Shown: piece by piece, positions 15,546 to 22,033 of the stretch
How the letters are laid out: every line of letters begins with the position of its first letter
Numbering within the stretch: the stretch's first letter is position 1
NCBI GenBank assembly: GCA_016929205.1
Contig: JAFGJF010000689.1
Span: forward strand, 1-22,033
Direction of reading: 5' to 3'
Source of the DNA: Anaerolineae bacterium
GTDB lineage: Bacteria > Chloroflexota > Anaerolineae > JAFGEY01
Length of the DNA stretch: 22,033 nt
Position numbers and translations under genes: made by a program
Notes under the pieces: model-generated
The model's input: only the letters and a program-made list of their open reading frames with translations
What the model was told of the DNA's origin: nothing
Databases searched by the model: none

Positions 15546-17207
15546 TCAGCCCTGCGCCGTCACCCATTTTGGACACGGGCCGCGGGCAATGATCGCGGCG
15601 ATGCCGGTTGCACCCAACGCCCGCTGGATGGCATCGCCCATATCGTCGCCTCCCGCCACATCCACAACCTGCAATTCATCGACACCGGCTGCCCGGACCA
15701 GCATCTCCAGATCGACGCTATGCCGGGGGTTTCCCCGCGCATCCGCCCGGCTGCCCGGGTGCGGCTGCCCGCCGGAAAGAGCCGTCGTGCTGTTGTCGAG
15801 GACCAGCACCGCCATTGTCACCCCTAACCGCACCGCATCAACCAACCCGGCGAACCCCGAATGGTACAAAGCCGAATCGCCGCAAATCGCCACCACACGC
15901 TTGTCCAGCCCGCGTTTTGCGAGACTCAAGGCCGTCCCGGCGGCGGTGGCGATGCTCGATCCCAGGCTGCTCTTGATGTCCAGCAGCTTGTAGGGCGGCA
16001 ACTGGGCGCGAACCATACAGCCCGGATCGCCGACGACGATAAACGCATCCCGCCCCCCGGCCTGGTCCATTGCGCCGGTCAGGGCGTCGAAAACGGAGAT
16101 GTAGGGGCACCCATCGCACAATCCCTGCCGGCTGGGCATGGGCCGGCTGGTTTCGCCACTGGTCGGCAGCGCCAGACCGGGCACGAGATCGTTCAATACC
16201 GCCGCGATGTGCGGGCCAAACAGCTCACCAACACCGGGAACGTGCCCGCTGTCTCGGCCATAGACGGGCAGAGCCAGTTTGCTGCTTTGAGCGACGTTCC
16301 TGACCATCTGCTCGACCCAGGAGAGCCCCTCTTCCAGGACAAGGACCGACTCGATCCCGCGCAGGAAGGCAGCGACTAGAGCCGTTGGCAAAGGATGGAT
16401 CGTGCCCAGGCGCAGGATGCGCACCTCCGGCGGCATTCGGTTGGGGCCCACCGCCTTGCCCGCCAAGGCGTCGAGCAGCTTTTGATAGGCAAAGCCGGCC
16501 GCGATCAGGCCAAACGCGCCCTCACCCTCGATGCCGTTCAGCAATGACGTTTCGAAATCACGTTGCACCCGGGCCAGTCGTTCCCGCAAACGGCGGTGGT
16601 AGGGCACGACGTTGATCGGCAGCACCACCCAGCGCATAAACTCACGTGCAAAGGCGGGCGGTGACGTTTGGCCGGTTGTTTGCTCAAAATCTGCGATCTC
16701 GGCCTGGGCCAGGACCAGCGCCCGGGTGACACGCACGATAACCGGCAAACCCAACGTTTCGGAGAGTTGAAAAGCGCGCACCATCGCCACCCTGGCCTCG
16801 ACGACCGTCGCCGGCTCGAACAAAGGCAGTTCTGCAGCCAGGGCCAGGGCGCGGCTGTCCTGCTCGTTCTGCGATCCCCACGCTCCCGGATCGTCCCCGA
16901 CCAAGATGACCAACCCGGCATAACAACCGCAGAGATTGATCGCCATCAACGGATCGAGGGCGATATTGAGCCCCACACCTTTGACACACAGCAGGGCACG
17001 CATACCGCCCACCGAGGCGCCAAAGGCCATCTCGATCGCCACCTTTTCGTTGCTGGTCCATTCGACCTGCACCTCGCCGGGGGAGGTCGATGCCAGAATG
17101 TGGTTGACGATCGCCGTCGCCGGGCCGCCGGCATAACTGGTCACCAACGACACTCCGGCCTGAATGGCGCCGCTTGCCAGTGCACCTGCACCAGACATCT
17201 TGGTCAT
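15546..17207 (-). CDS. IorA-like thiamine-diphosphate 2-oxoacid oxidoreductase without ferredoxin domain
   Basis: A 553-residue protein from ATG 17207. The N-terminal Pyr-type domain begins MSGAGALASGAIQAGV and has TSYAGGPATAIV and ILVGDDPGAWGSQNEQDSR, typical of the indolepyruvate ferredoxin oxidoreductase alpha subunit. The C-terminal ThDP domain has LCDGCPY (about 363-369), GDPGC (about 393), GDSALYHSGF (about 443) and VLDNSTTALSGGQPHPGS (about 468-485). The gene ends at GPCPKWVTAQG, roughly where IorA would continue into two 4Fe-4S ferredoxin clusters, which are absent, and no IorB partner is visible. It may use another electron carrier or subunit encoded elsewhere, or be a related but different ThDP enzyme. 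It follows the IolC-like gene by 45 nt in a minus-strand operon. Confidence 0.8.
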   Translation of the reverse strand: MTKMSGAGALASGAIQAGVSLVTSYAGGPATAIVNHILASTSPGEVQVEWTSNEKVAIEMAFGASVGGMRALLCVKGVGLNIALDPLMAINLCGCYAGLVILVGDDPGAWGSQNEQDSRALALAAELPLFEPATVVEARVAMVRAFQLSETLGLPVIVRVTRALVLAQAEIADFEQTTGQTSPPAFAREFMRWVVLPINVVPYHRRLRERLARVQRDFETSLLNGIEGEGAFGLIAAGFAYQKLLDALAGKAVGPNRMPPEVRILRLGTIHPLPTALVAAFLRGIESVLVLEEGLSWVEQMVRNVAQSSKLALPVYGRDSGHVPGVGELFGPHIAAVLNDLVPGLALPTSGETSRPMPSRQGLCDGCPYISVFDALTGAMDQAGGRDAFIVVGDPGCMVRAQLPPYKLLDIKSSLGSSIATAAGTALSLAKRGLDKRVVAICGDSALYHSGFAGLVDAVRLGVTMAVLVLDNSTTALSGGQPHPGSRADARGNPRHSVDLEMLVRAAGVDELQVVDVAGGDDMGDAIQRALGATGIAAIIARGPCPKWVTAQG

Positions 17208-17214
17208 TAACTCG

Positions 17215-17220
17215 CTCCTT
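17215..17220 (-). promoter_or_regulatory. Ribosome-binding site AAGGAG deciding the IorA-like start
   Basis: AAGGAG reads on the minus strand at 17220-17215, with 7 nt before the ATG at 17207. This supports that start over the more upstream in-frame codon at 17246, which would add 13 residues. Confidence 0.7.
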
Positions 17221-17252
17221 TTTGGTGGAATACTGCCTTGTACCAAATGGAT

Positions 17253-18266
17253 CTAGAAGCCGCCGCGCTCCCCGATAAAGTCCATCACCTCATCCATGGT
17301 AGGCATCGAATTGGCGCAGGCGTGCCGGGTGACGACGATCGCACCCACGGCATTACCCAGGCGCGCCGACTTGAACGGATCCCAGCCTTGCAGGGTGCCA
17401 TAGATGAACCCGCTGGCAAAAGCGTCACCCGCCCCCAGCGTGTTATAGATCTCGACCGGAAATCCCGGCACGTCGATCTTGTGCCCGCGTTCAAACACCC
17501 ACGCCCCCTGCCGCCCGCGCTTGACGGCCAGCAACTGCGGCCCGTAGCCCAGGATCGTCTCGATCGCCGCGTCCAAATCGCCGCCGACGTCGGCCGACGA
17601 CACCTGGGAATCCACAACCGACATCTGGGCAACATCCTGCAGGATAACAGCCTTGATCTCGTCCTCGGTGCCGATGACGACGTCCAGCAAGGGCAACACC
17701 GAGCGCATCGTCACCCCGTAGGCGCGCGGATCGGCCCACTGGTCGGTGCGCAGATCGAGGTCGATAAAGGTGCGCACCCCGGCGGCCCTGGCCCGCTCCA
17801 GGGCCAGGATCGTCGCACAGCGGCTCGGATCGCGGCTCAACCCGGTACCGGAGACGAGCAGGATCCGGCTGTGTGCGATCGGTGTGGCGAGCACGTCGTC
17901 GATATCGAGCTGGATGTCGGCGGCGTTGTCGCGATAATACACCAGCGGAAAATGATCCGGCGGCTCGATAGCCAGCGCCGCCGCGCCGGTGCGATAGCCC
18001 GGTTTGGCAGGGACGTAGCGCGTTTCCACGCCCTCACCGGCCAAAAACTGGAGCACGAACTCGCCCACCAGGTCCTGGCCCACGGCAGACAGCATCGCCA
18101 CCCGCAGCCCGAGCCGGCGCGTGCCCACAGCAATGTTGGCCGGGCAGCCGCCGACGTAGGCTGAAAAGTGCTTGATATCGGGAAAAGACACGCCGATCTC
18201 GTCGGCATACAGGTCGATACACGCCCGTCCCATCGACAGCAGGTCATACTTGATCGCTTGCGACAT
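17253..18266 (-). CDS. iolC: PfkB-family sugar kinase, IolC (5-dehydro-2-deoxygluconokinase)-like
   Basis: A 337-residue PfkB (ribokinase-type) kinase. It begins DLLSMGRACIDLYADEIG, the IolC-type opening, followed by YVGGCPANIAVGTRRLGLRV (about 37-56), the first PfkB signature, and ends with NTLGAGDAFASGFIYG (275-290), where Asp281 is the catalytic base. The Tyr/Arg/Glu segment PLVYYRDNAAD also recalls IolC, which phosphorylates 5-dehydro-2-deoxygluconate in myo-inositol breakdown. No other iol genes are in view, so a different sugar acid substrate is possible. A strong GGAGG ribosome site lies 5 nt before the ATG, inside the end of the metallophosphoesterase gene, and the two overlap by 23 nt, so they are likely translationally coupled. 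Confidence 0.78.
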   Translation of the reverse strand: MSQAIKYDLLSMGRACIDLYADEIGVSFPDIKHFSAYVGGCPANIAVGTRRLGLRVAMLSAVGQDLVGEFVLQFLAGEGVETRYVPAKPGYRTGAAALAIEPPDHFPLVYYRDNAADIQLDIDDVLATPIAHSRILLVSGTGLSRDPSRCATILALERARAAGVRTFIDLDLRTDQWADPRAYGVTMRSVLPLLDVVIGTEDEIKAVILQDVAQMSVVDSQVSSADVGGDLDAAIETILGYGPQLLAVKRGRQGAWVFERGHKIDVPGFPVEIYNTLGAGDAFASGFIYGTLQGWDPFKSARLGNAVGAIVVTRHACANSMPTMDEVMDFIGERGGF

Positions 18267-19008
18267 AGTCCCCTCCTAACTCGTCCAACAGGTGCACGCT
18301 CTGGATCTCGAGTGTCACCTCTTCGATCTCGATCACATAGGCTATATGCGGCGCTTCACAAAACGCACACCCGGCAAAATAGCGCACGCCACGGTGTTCG
18401 GTCAGCGGTACGCCGGGATGATAGTGCCCGCTGATCGACAGGATAGGGCGATGGGCCCCTTCCATCTCTTGCCGGATCGCTGCATCGTTGCGGTAATTGT
18501 GCGGATAACCCTCGTTGTGATCGGGATAGACCACATAGTGCTGGGCGATGATGGTGATACCCGAGACGGGCGCCGCATCCCGGCAGACCTCGTGCAGCAC
18601 CATCATCTCGCCATCCGCGCGAATGCACGCGTCCTCACCTTGCTCACAGGCGTCGTTATAGAACGAAACCAGTTCGCAGCCACCGATCCGCAGGCGGCGC
18701 TCCGGCCTGGGCAGCATGCGGTAAAACGGCTCCGGTCGAGGGTCGTGATTGCCCGGGATCAACACACAGGGCATGCCACAGCGCTGAAACATCTCGCCCA
18801 TTGTCTCCAGATCCTTCACTGCCAAAGGATGGACGGGATCGTCGATCAGATCCCCGGTGCAGAGCACGAGATCGACCCCTTGTTCGCGCAAGCGATCGAG
18901 ACACAGCGGCAGCAGCCGCGCCATATCTCGCGTGCGGCGCCTGGATATGGAAGAATCCCCAGGCACCGCATCGCGCAAGTGAATGTCAGTCAAATAGCCA
19001 ATGCGCAC
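18244..19008 (-). CDS. Calcineurin-like metallophosphoesterase
   Basis: The product contains the standard metallophosphoesterase set of metal ligands: TDIHL (D-x-H) near the N-terminus, GDLIDD, GNHDPRPEPF, a His in IIAQHYVVYPD and SGHYHPG. About 254 residues from the GTG at 19008, chosen because VRIGYLTDIHL matches the usual family start and is preceded by a GGGGTTGG purine stretch; an ATG at 19041 would add 11 residues. The family includes phosphodiesterases for nucleotides, phospholipids and sugar phosphates; the substrate here cannot be read. It is the first gene of the minus-strand operon and overlaps the IolC-like gene by 23 nt. Confidence 0.83.
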   Translation of the reverse strand: MRIGYLTDIHLRDAVPGDSSISRRRTRDMARLLPLCLDRLREQGVDLVLCTGDLIDDPVHPLAVKDLETMGEMFQRCGMPCVLIPGNHDPRPEPFYRMLPRPERRLRIGGCELVSFYNDACEQGEDACIRADGEMMVLHEVCRDAAPVSGITIIAQHYVVYPDHNEGYPHNYRNDAAIRQEMEGAHRPILSISGHYHPGVPLTEHRGVRYFAGCAFCEAPHIAYVIEIEEVTLEIQSVHLLDELGGDYVASDQV

Positions 19009-19059
19009 TATTCCAACCCCTTCTCTACGGATCGCGGGCATCCCGCCCGCCCAAACTCG

Positions 19060-19376
19060 CTACGTCCCCAGGGGCAGCCGCCCCAAAACCACCTCGGTCT
19101 GCACCGCATTGCGGTTATCGCCACCGATCCCGCCCGCATTGCGCCCGTGGGTACAGGTCGTCCACAAATGATCGACGCCGCAGACGTCCGGCCACGTCCA
19201 ATCCCAATGCTCAACGGCCGGGATCCGGTTCGCGGCATTGGATCGGACTTGCTCAACTGGGCCAACGCCAGCGGCGCGCCGGAAGCGTCCAGGGCCAGGT
19301 GAAACAACTCGTGGCGCGGATCGAACCACGCTGTCTCTTGCTGCCCGGGAGCGATTGCATGGAGTAACTTGCGCAA
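19060..19376 (-). pseudogene. Frameshifted C-terminal fragment of an unrecognised protein
   Basis: In one minus-strand frame WFDPRHELFHLALDASGAPL reads as ordinary protein up to about 19258; a 1-nt shift then gives VEQVRSNAANRIPAVEHWDW, followed by TTCTHGRNAGGIGGDNRNAV and VVLGRLPLGT before the stop. The two halves together look like the C-terminus of one protein, with Trp/His-rich sections reminiscent of beta-propeller enzymes such as BNR/sialidase-type proteins, but I do not recognise the family. The N-terminal portion has no counterpart in the window. It lies directly next to the truncated DUF3368 gene, consistent with a deletion joining the two. Confidence 0.4.
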
Positions 19377-19413
19377 ATTAACCTATCATCTTGCACTTGA
19401 GCTGACGAGATAA

Positions 19414-19671
19414 TCAGAGGGGACAGAATCCGTGATCTAGCTCCAGGGCCAACGCGCGTGACACGTGCACATCCCTTAACTCGACCACGCGTAGCCAACC
19501 AGATTGTAAGGCCTGCCGGATGGATTCTGTTCCAGGGTAATCGGTCTCCAGTTTGAGCTCGTCCAACACGTCGGGGGGAACGATGACCTGCGCAAATTGC
19601 GCACGCAGCAGATCGAGGTGGTCAATGATCGCCAGGTTGAGAATCGGCGAGGTATTGCTAACTGTGGGCAT
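19414..19671 (-). pseudogene. DUF3368/PIN-like toxin, C-terminally truncated
   Basis: 85 residues beginning MPTVSNTSPILNLAIIDHLD, the N-terminal motif of DUF3368 PIN-type toxins (typically about 150-165 residues), with QVIVPPDVLDELK as the next recognisable element. It breaks off at ALALELDHGFCPL, at about where family members continue into a GEAEAIALA-type acidic segment with active-site carboxylates. The three reading frames beyond the stop contain nothing resembling the missing half. The start overlaps the antitoxin stop by 14 nt, the usual arrangement for this toxin-antitoxin type. Without the second half the RNase activity is probably lost. Confidence 0.72.
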
Positions 19672-19909
19672 AGGCCAGATCGTCCTCCAGATCGCTACTC
19701 GTGTAATGACGAGGAATATCTCGCCTGCCCAACAACAAACCGAATTCGTACCTGTCCAAACCAGCCAGTTCGCAGGCTTTGCCCAGGGACAAAGCACCTT
19801 GAGCATAAAGCGCCAATGCAAGCTCGGTGAGCAATTGTTGACGTTGATCGGCAAGTGGTAAACGCATCGCCTGGACGATAGAATCAGGAATTTCCAGTTG
19901 AATGCTCAT
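19658..19909 (-). CDS. UPF0175-family antitoxin-like protein
   Basis: An 83-residue protein, MSIQLEIPDSIVQAMRLP at its start, then LALALYAQGALSLGKACELA and YEFGLLLGRRDIP, a helix-turn-helix-like pattern typical of UPF0175 (VapB-like) antitoxins usually paired with DUF3368 toxins. The start is fixed by GGAGG 9 nt upstream and a strong promoter 22 bp further up; earlier in-frame codons lie at or before the predicted transcription start. The cognate toxin gene is truncated downstream, leaving a solitary antitoxin that may still bind and repress its own promoter. Confidence 0.8.
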   Translation of the reverse strand: MSIQLEIPDSIVQAMRLPLADQRQQLLTELALALYAQGALSLGKACELAGLDRYEFGLLLGRRDIPRHYTSSDLEDDLAYAHS

Positions 19910-19930
19910 CGCTACATACCTCCTAAAGTC

Positions 19931-19960
19931 ATTATACGTCAAAAGATCATAAACCGTCAA
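19931..19960 (-). promoter_or_regulatory. Strong promoter of the antitoxin/toxin pair with TTTGACG repeats
   Basis: On the minus strand TTGACG (19960-19955) and a perfect TATAAT (19936-19931) are 18 bp apart, giving a leader of about 15 nt. A second TTTGACG-type copy lies directly before the -10 element, so a direct repeat spaced around the promoter could serve as an operator for the antitoxin (inference). Confidence 0.75.
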
Positions 19961-20026
19961 ATGCGCCCCGTCATCCCCAACACATGCAAGCATTTGTAGT
20001 TTGGGGCACATCTTCTGACATCTTTT

Positions 20027-20092
20027 GGAGTTGAGGCTTCAGCCGGTCGCTGAATATCGTAGAATATCGCCACCGGCTAAAGCCTTGACTCC
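20027..20092. repeat. REP-like imperfect palindrome, 21-nt arms
   Basis: Arms 20027-20047 and 20072-20092 are complementary at 18 of 21 positions; the three differences are transitions that would allow G-U pairs in one RNA orientation. The 24-nt loop contains GAATATCG twice, 10 nt apart. Form resembles dispersed intergenic palindromes with a GGCTTCAGCCGG-type core. No coding sequence is involved. Confidence 0.7.
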
Positions 20093-20161
20093 AGTCAGAC
20101 ACACGGAGCCTACATTGGCTTCTTGCTCCCAACGACAAACACTCGCCTGTCAATCACCCTC

Positions 20162-20190
20162 TTGCTGGTAGTCACGGCCGATGGTATAAT
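20162..20190 (+). promoter_or_regulatory. Promoter for the histidine kinase gene
   Basis: TTGCTG (20162-20167) and a perfect TATAAT (20185-20190) are 17 bp apart. The start would be near 20197, which excludes the ATG at 20189 and supports a start at 20255. Confidence 0.5.
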
Positions 20191-20254
20191 GAATGAACAA
20201 GCCCGACCCAGTCAAAAGCCAATAAACCCGCTCCGTGAAACAGGGAAACGCAAG

Positions 20255-21701
20255 ATGCTAAAATGTATTGGAACGTTTTTCTCGCCGCCGGTTTTTCCGG
20301 ACGACGAAGACAAGACACGCATAGCCCAGGTACTCAACGCGCTTTTGTTGAGTACGACGGCATTATCAGCATTGGGCATCATTGCCGTTTTTTACATCGC
20401 CAACACCATCGTCGCCGGTACATTGCTGGGGCCAAAGGCCGCCCTGGTTCACGCCATAGTATGCTGCCTGGTTGGATTAGGTACCAAGGAGTGGGTGCTG
20501 GTGATCCGCGACATGAGCCGCGAGCGCGAGATGCAGGCCCATATTCGCCAACAGGATCGCCTGGCTGTGATCGGCCAATTGGCCGGCGGCGTGGCCCACG
20601 ATTTCAACAACATCCTCACCGCGACCAAGGGCTATGCCGGCTTTGCTGCCGAAGAACTCCAGGATAACACCCCGATCCGCGCCGACATCCAAGAGATCAG
20701 CGTGGCGGCCGACCGCGCCGCCGCGCTGACCAACCAACTGCTCATCTTTAGCCGCAGCAGGGCATCCATCCTCAAGTGCTGAACCTGAACGCCATCATCG
20801 TCAATATGGACAAGATGCTGCGCCGTATCATCGGCGAGCAGATCGACTTGAAAACCGCCTGGATCTCGCCGTGGGCAACGTCGAGGCCGACCGGGGCCAA
20901 CTCGAACAGGTGATCGTGAATCTTTCGGTCGACGCGCGCGACGCGATGCCCGGCGGTGGACAGCTTGTCCTGTCCACGCAAAACGTCACCCTGATTCCCG
21001 AGGACACGGAACAGTACCTGGACATCGCGCCCGGCCCGTATGTGCTGCTGACTATCCGCGACACCGGCACAGGCATAACCGATGAGGTCAAATCGCACCT
21101 GTTTGAGCCATTCTTTACCACCAAGGAACGAGGCAAAGGTACCGGACCGGGCTTGTCCACGGTGTACGGGATCGTCAAACAGGCCAACGGCCACATCGAG
21201 GTCGAAAGTCGGGTGGGGGAGGGTAGCACGTTCCGCATTTACCTGCCCCACATCGAGGCAAAAGTTGTCGTCAATGAATCACAACCCCGTTCAAGTGTAC
21301 TTGCACACGGCACAGAAACGCTCCTGCTCGTCGAAGATGAAGACATAGTGCGCGAACTGGCTCGCCGTGTCCTGGAACGGCAGGGATACACTGTTCTGGC
21401 AGCGCGATTGCCCCAGCATGCGCTGGATCTGATGCAAAACTATGTCGGCCCGGTGTCATTGCTGATCGCGGACGTGATTATGCCTGGCATGGATGGCCCT
21501 GAGCTGGCCAAACGCTTGCTTGAACTCCGTCCCGATCTGCAAGTGATGTATATGTCCGGCTATACTGACGATGAGCTATCGGATCACGGTGTATTGGAGT
21601 CGGGCTTTACCTTGCTACCCAAGCCGTTCGATCCAAACGAATTGGTGCAGGCCGTACGCAAGATGCTGGACGCAGACGCATCAGGCGGCAAACCCAGATA
21701 A
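20255..21701 (+). pseudogene. Hybrid histidine kinase/receiver, broken by two frameshifts
   Basis: The start MLKCIGTFF at 20255 leads into SPPVFPDDEDKTRIAQVLN, an N-terminal pattern seen in Chloroflexota sensor proteins, then two membrane segments and a HisKA domain with AGGVAHDFNNIL, up to a stop at 20782. The protein continues in a second frame (VLNLNAIIVNMDKMLRRIIG, about 20776-20850), then a third (NVEADRGQLEQVIVNLS onward) through the HATPase domain and a C-terminal receiver (LLVEDEDIV, LLIADVIMPGMDG, LLPKPF) ending at 21701. Frames shift by one base each time, as expected from two single-nt losses, near 20760 and 20853. The second N-box Asn appears as Asp (NLSVDARDAM) and the G2 box reads GTGPGL instead of GTGLGL, so decay rather than only sequencing error is possible. 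If the two bases were restored the gene would look complete. Confidence 0.77.
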
Positions 21702-21778
21702 ACAGACCGACCAACGTGCCGGATGGGGCAATATCCGAAAAAACTGGCGCCGCCTGGATACGGACAGTTCGGCGCCTT

Positions 21779-22033
21779 TCACCAGATCCACGGTGCGATG
21801 CGATAGCGCACTCGCCGTTGGTAGTCGCGATAGCCCGGCAGCCCGTCGGCGAGCAGTTTTTCCTCTTCCAGTCCCTTGAGCACGTACAATGTCACCGCCA
21901 TCCCCCCGGCCAACGCGTTCCACCACGTCGGAAAGGCCAGCACGGTGCCCAGGCTTTTCAGGCAGGCGAAGCCATAGATCGGGTGCCGGACGACCTGGTA
22001 CGCCCCGTGGTCGACCAGGCGGTGATTGGCCAA
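21779..22033 (-). CDS. Isoprenylcysteine carboxyl methyltransferase/phospholipid methyltransferase-type protein, 5' partial
   Basis: The C-terminal 84 residues are visible; the reading frame is open to the right edge, where the TTG is most likely an internal codon. LVDHGAYQVVRHPIYGF and LKGLEEEKLLAD...GYRDYQRRVRYRIAPW match the conserved C-terminal region of the ICMT/PEMT membrane methyltransferase family, with the HP-I-Y loop and the E-E-x3-L and Y-x3-V-R-Y-R elements that contact S-adenosylmethionine. The substrate cannot be read from this part. It converges with the kinase pseudogene; no clear terminator separates them. Confidence 0.82.
   Translation of the reverse strand: MANHRLVDHGAYQVVRHPIYGFACLKSLGTVLAFPTWWNALAGGMAVTLYVLKGLEEEKLLADGLPGYRDYQRRVRYRIAPWIW

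Larger units (their letters stand above)
19910..20254. other. Intergenic region with divergent promoters and a REP-like palindrome
   Basis: Between the minus-strand antitoxin start (19909) and the plus-strand kinase start (20255) no convincing gene is visible. It holds the antitoxin promoter (19931-19960), the palindrome 20027-20092 and the kinase promoter (20162-20190). The remaining sequence shows nothing further I can support. Confidence 0.6.

Noticed and set aside
17238..18164. 308-residue plus-strand open frame opposite the IolC-like kinase
   Set aside because: The minus-strand kinase has all family motifs; the plus-strand frame is an antisense shadow.
18292..19302. 336-residue plus-strand open frame opposite the metallophosphoesterase
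   Set aside because: Antisense shadow; the minus-strand frame carries the full set of metal-binding motifs.
20189..20254. Longer N-terminus for the kinase starting MNEQARPSQ
   Set aside because: The ATG at 20189 overlaps the -10 element and precedes the predicted transcription start; 20255 fits the family N-terminus better.
21743..21781. Two GGCGCC palindromes between the kinase and the methyltransferase gene, possible terminator
   Set aside because: The 6-bp boxes are self-palindromic, the spacing is about 17 nt, and only TTT follows; too weak to call.

Overview
The window looks like chromosomal DNA from a moderately GC-rich bacterium, most likely a Chloroflexota (Anaerolineae-like) lineage. 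The main reason is the tandem arrangement of a DUF2298 'Chlor_Arch_YYY' membrane protein, a GT39/PMT-like membrane protein and an Agl23-family (TIGR03663-type) protein, families best known from Chloroflexota and archaea. The taxonomic call is inference from family knowledge, not a search.

Layout. (1) 3-7783, plus strand: three large polytopic membrane proteins (DUF2298, 5'-truncated by the window edge; a GT39-like protein that appears to lack the catalytic Asp; an Agl23-like protein fused to a six-repeat NHL propeller), closed by a strong 16-bp hairpin terminator at 7820-7860. (2) 7866-13928, plus strand: a promoter followed by four genes that overlap one another by exactly ATGA: a GT39 membrane protein with two PA14-like domains, divergent SucC-like and SucD-like acyl-CoA synthetase subunits, and an Old-Yellow-Enzyme-type flavin oxidoreductase with a C-terminal Cys cluster. 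(3) 14014-15433, plus strand: a near-consensus promoter, a stand-alone cyclic-nucleotide-binding domain protein and, 7 nt later, a GrdB-family protein read through an in-frame UGA that is very probably selenocysteine; a SECIS-like hairpin sits just downstream of the UGA. (4) 15546-19008, minus strand: metallophosphoesterase, IolC-like PfkB kinase, and an IorA-like thiamine-diphosphate enzyme that lacks the ferredoxin domain. (5) 19060-19960, minus strand: a scarred region with a UPF0175-type antitoxin gene behind a near-perfect promoter, a DUF3368/PIN toxin gene cut to about half length, and a frameshifted fragment of another gene, consistent with a deletion. (6) 19961-22033: a REP-like palindrome, a hybrid histidine kinase/receiver gene broken by two single-base shifts, and the 3' part of an isoprenylcysteine/phospholipid methyltransferase-type gene running off the right edge.

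Working together. The first block and the first gene of the second block probably handle lipid-linked sugar transfer at the membrane (protein or cell-surface glycosylation). The second block unexpectedly ties such a membrane protein translationally to a soluble acyl-CoA ligase pair and a flavoenzyme. The third pairs a nucleotide-sensing domain with a redox selenoprotein. No tRNA, rRNA, CRISPR array or intact mobile element was recognised. The selenoprotein is the strongest point of interest because a conventional gene caller would split or truncate it.
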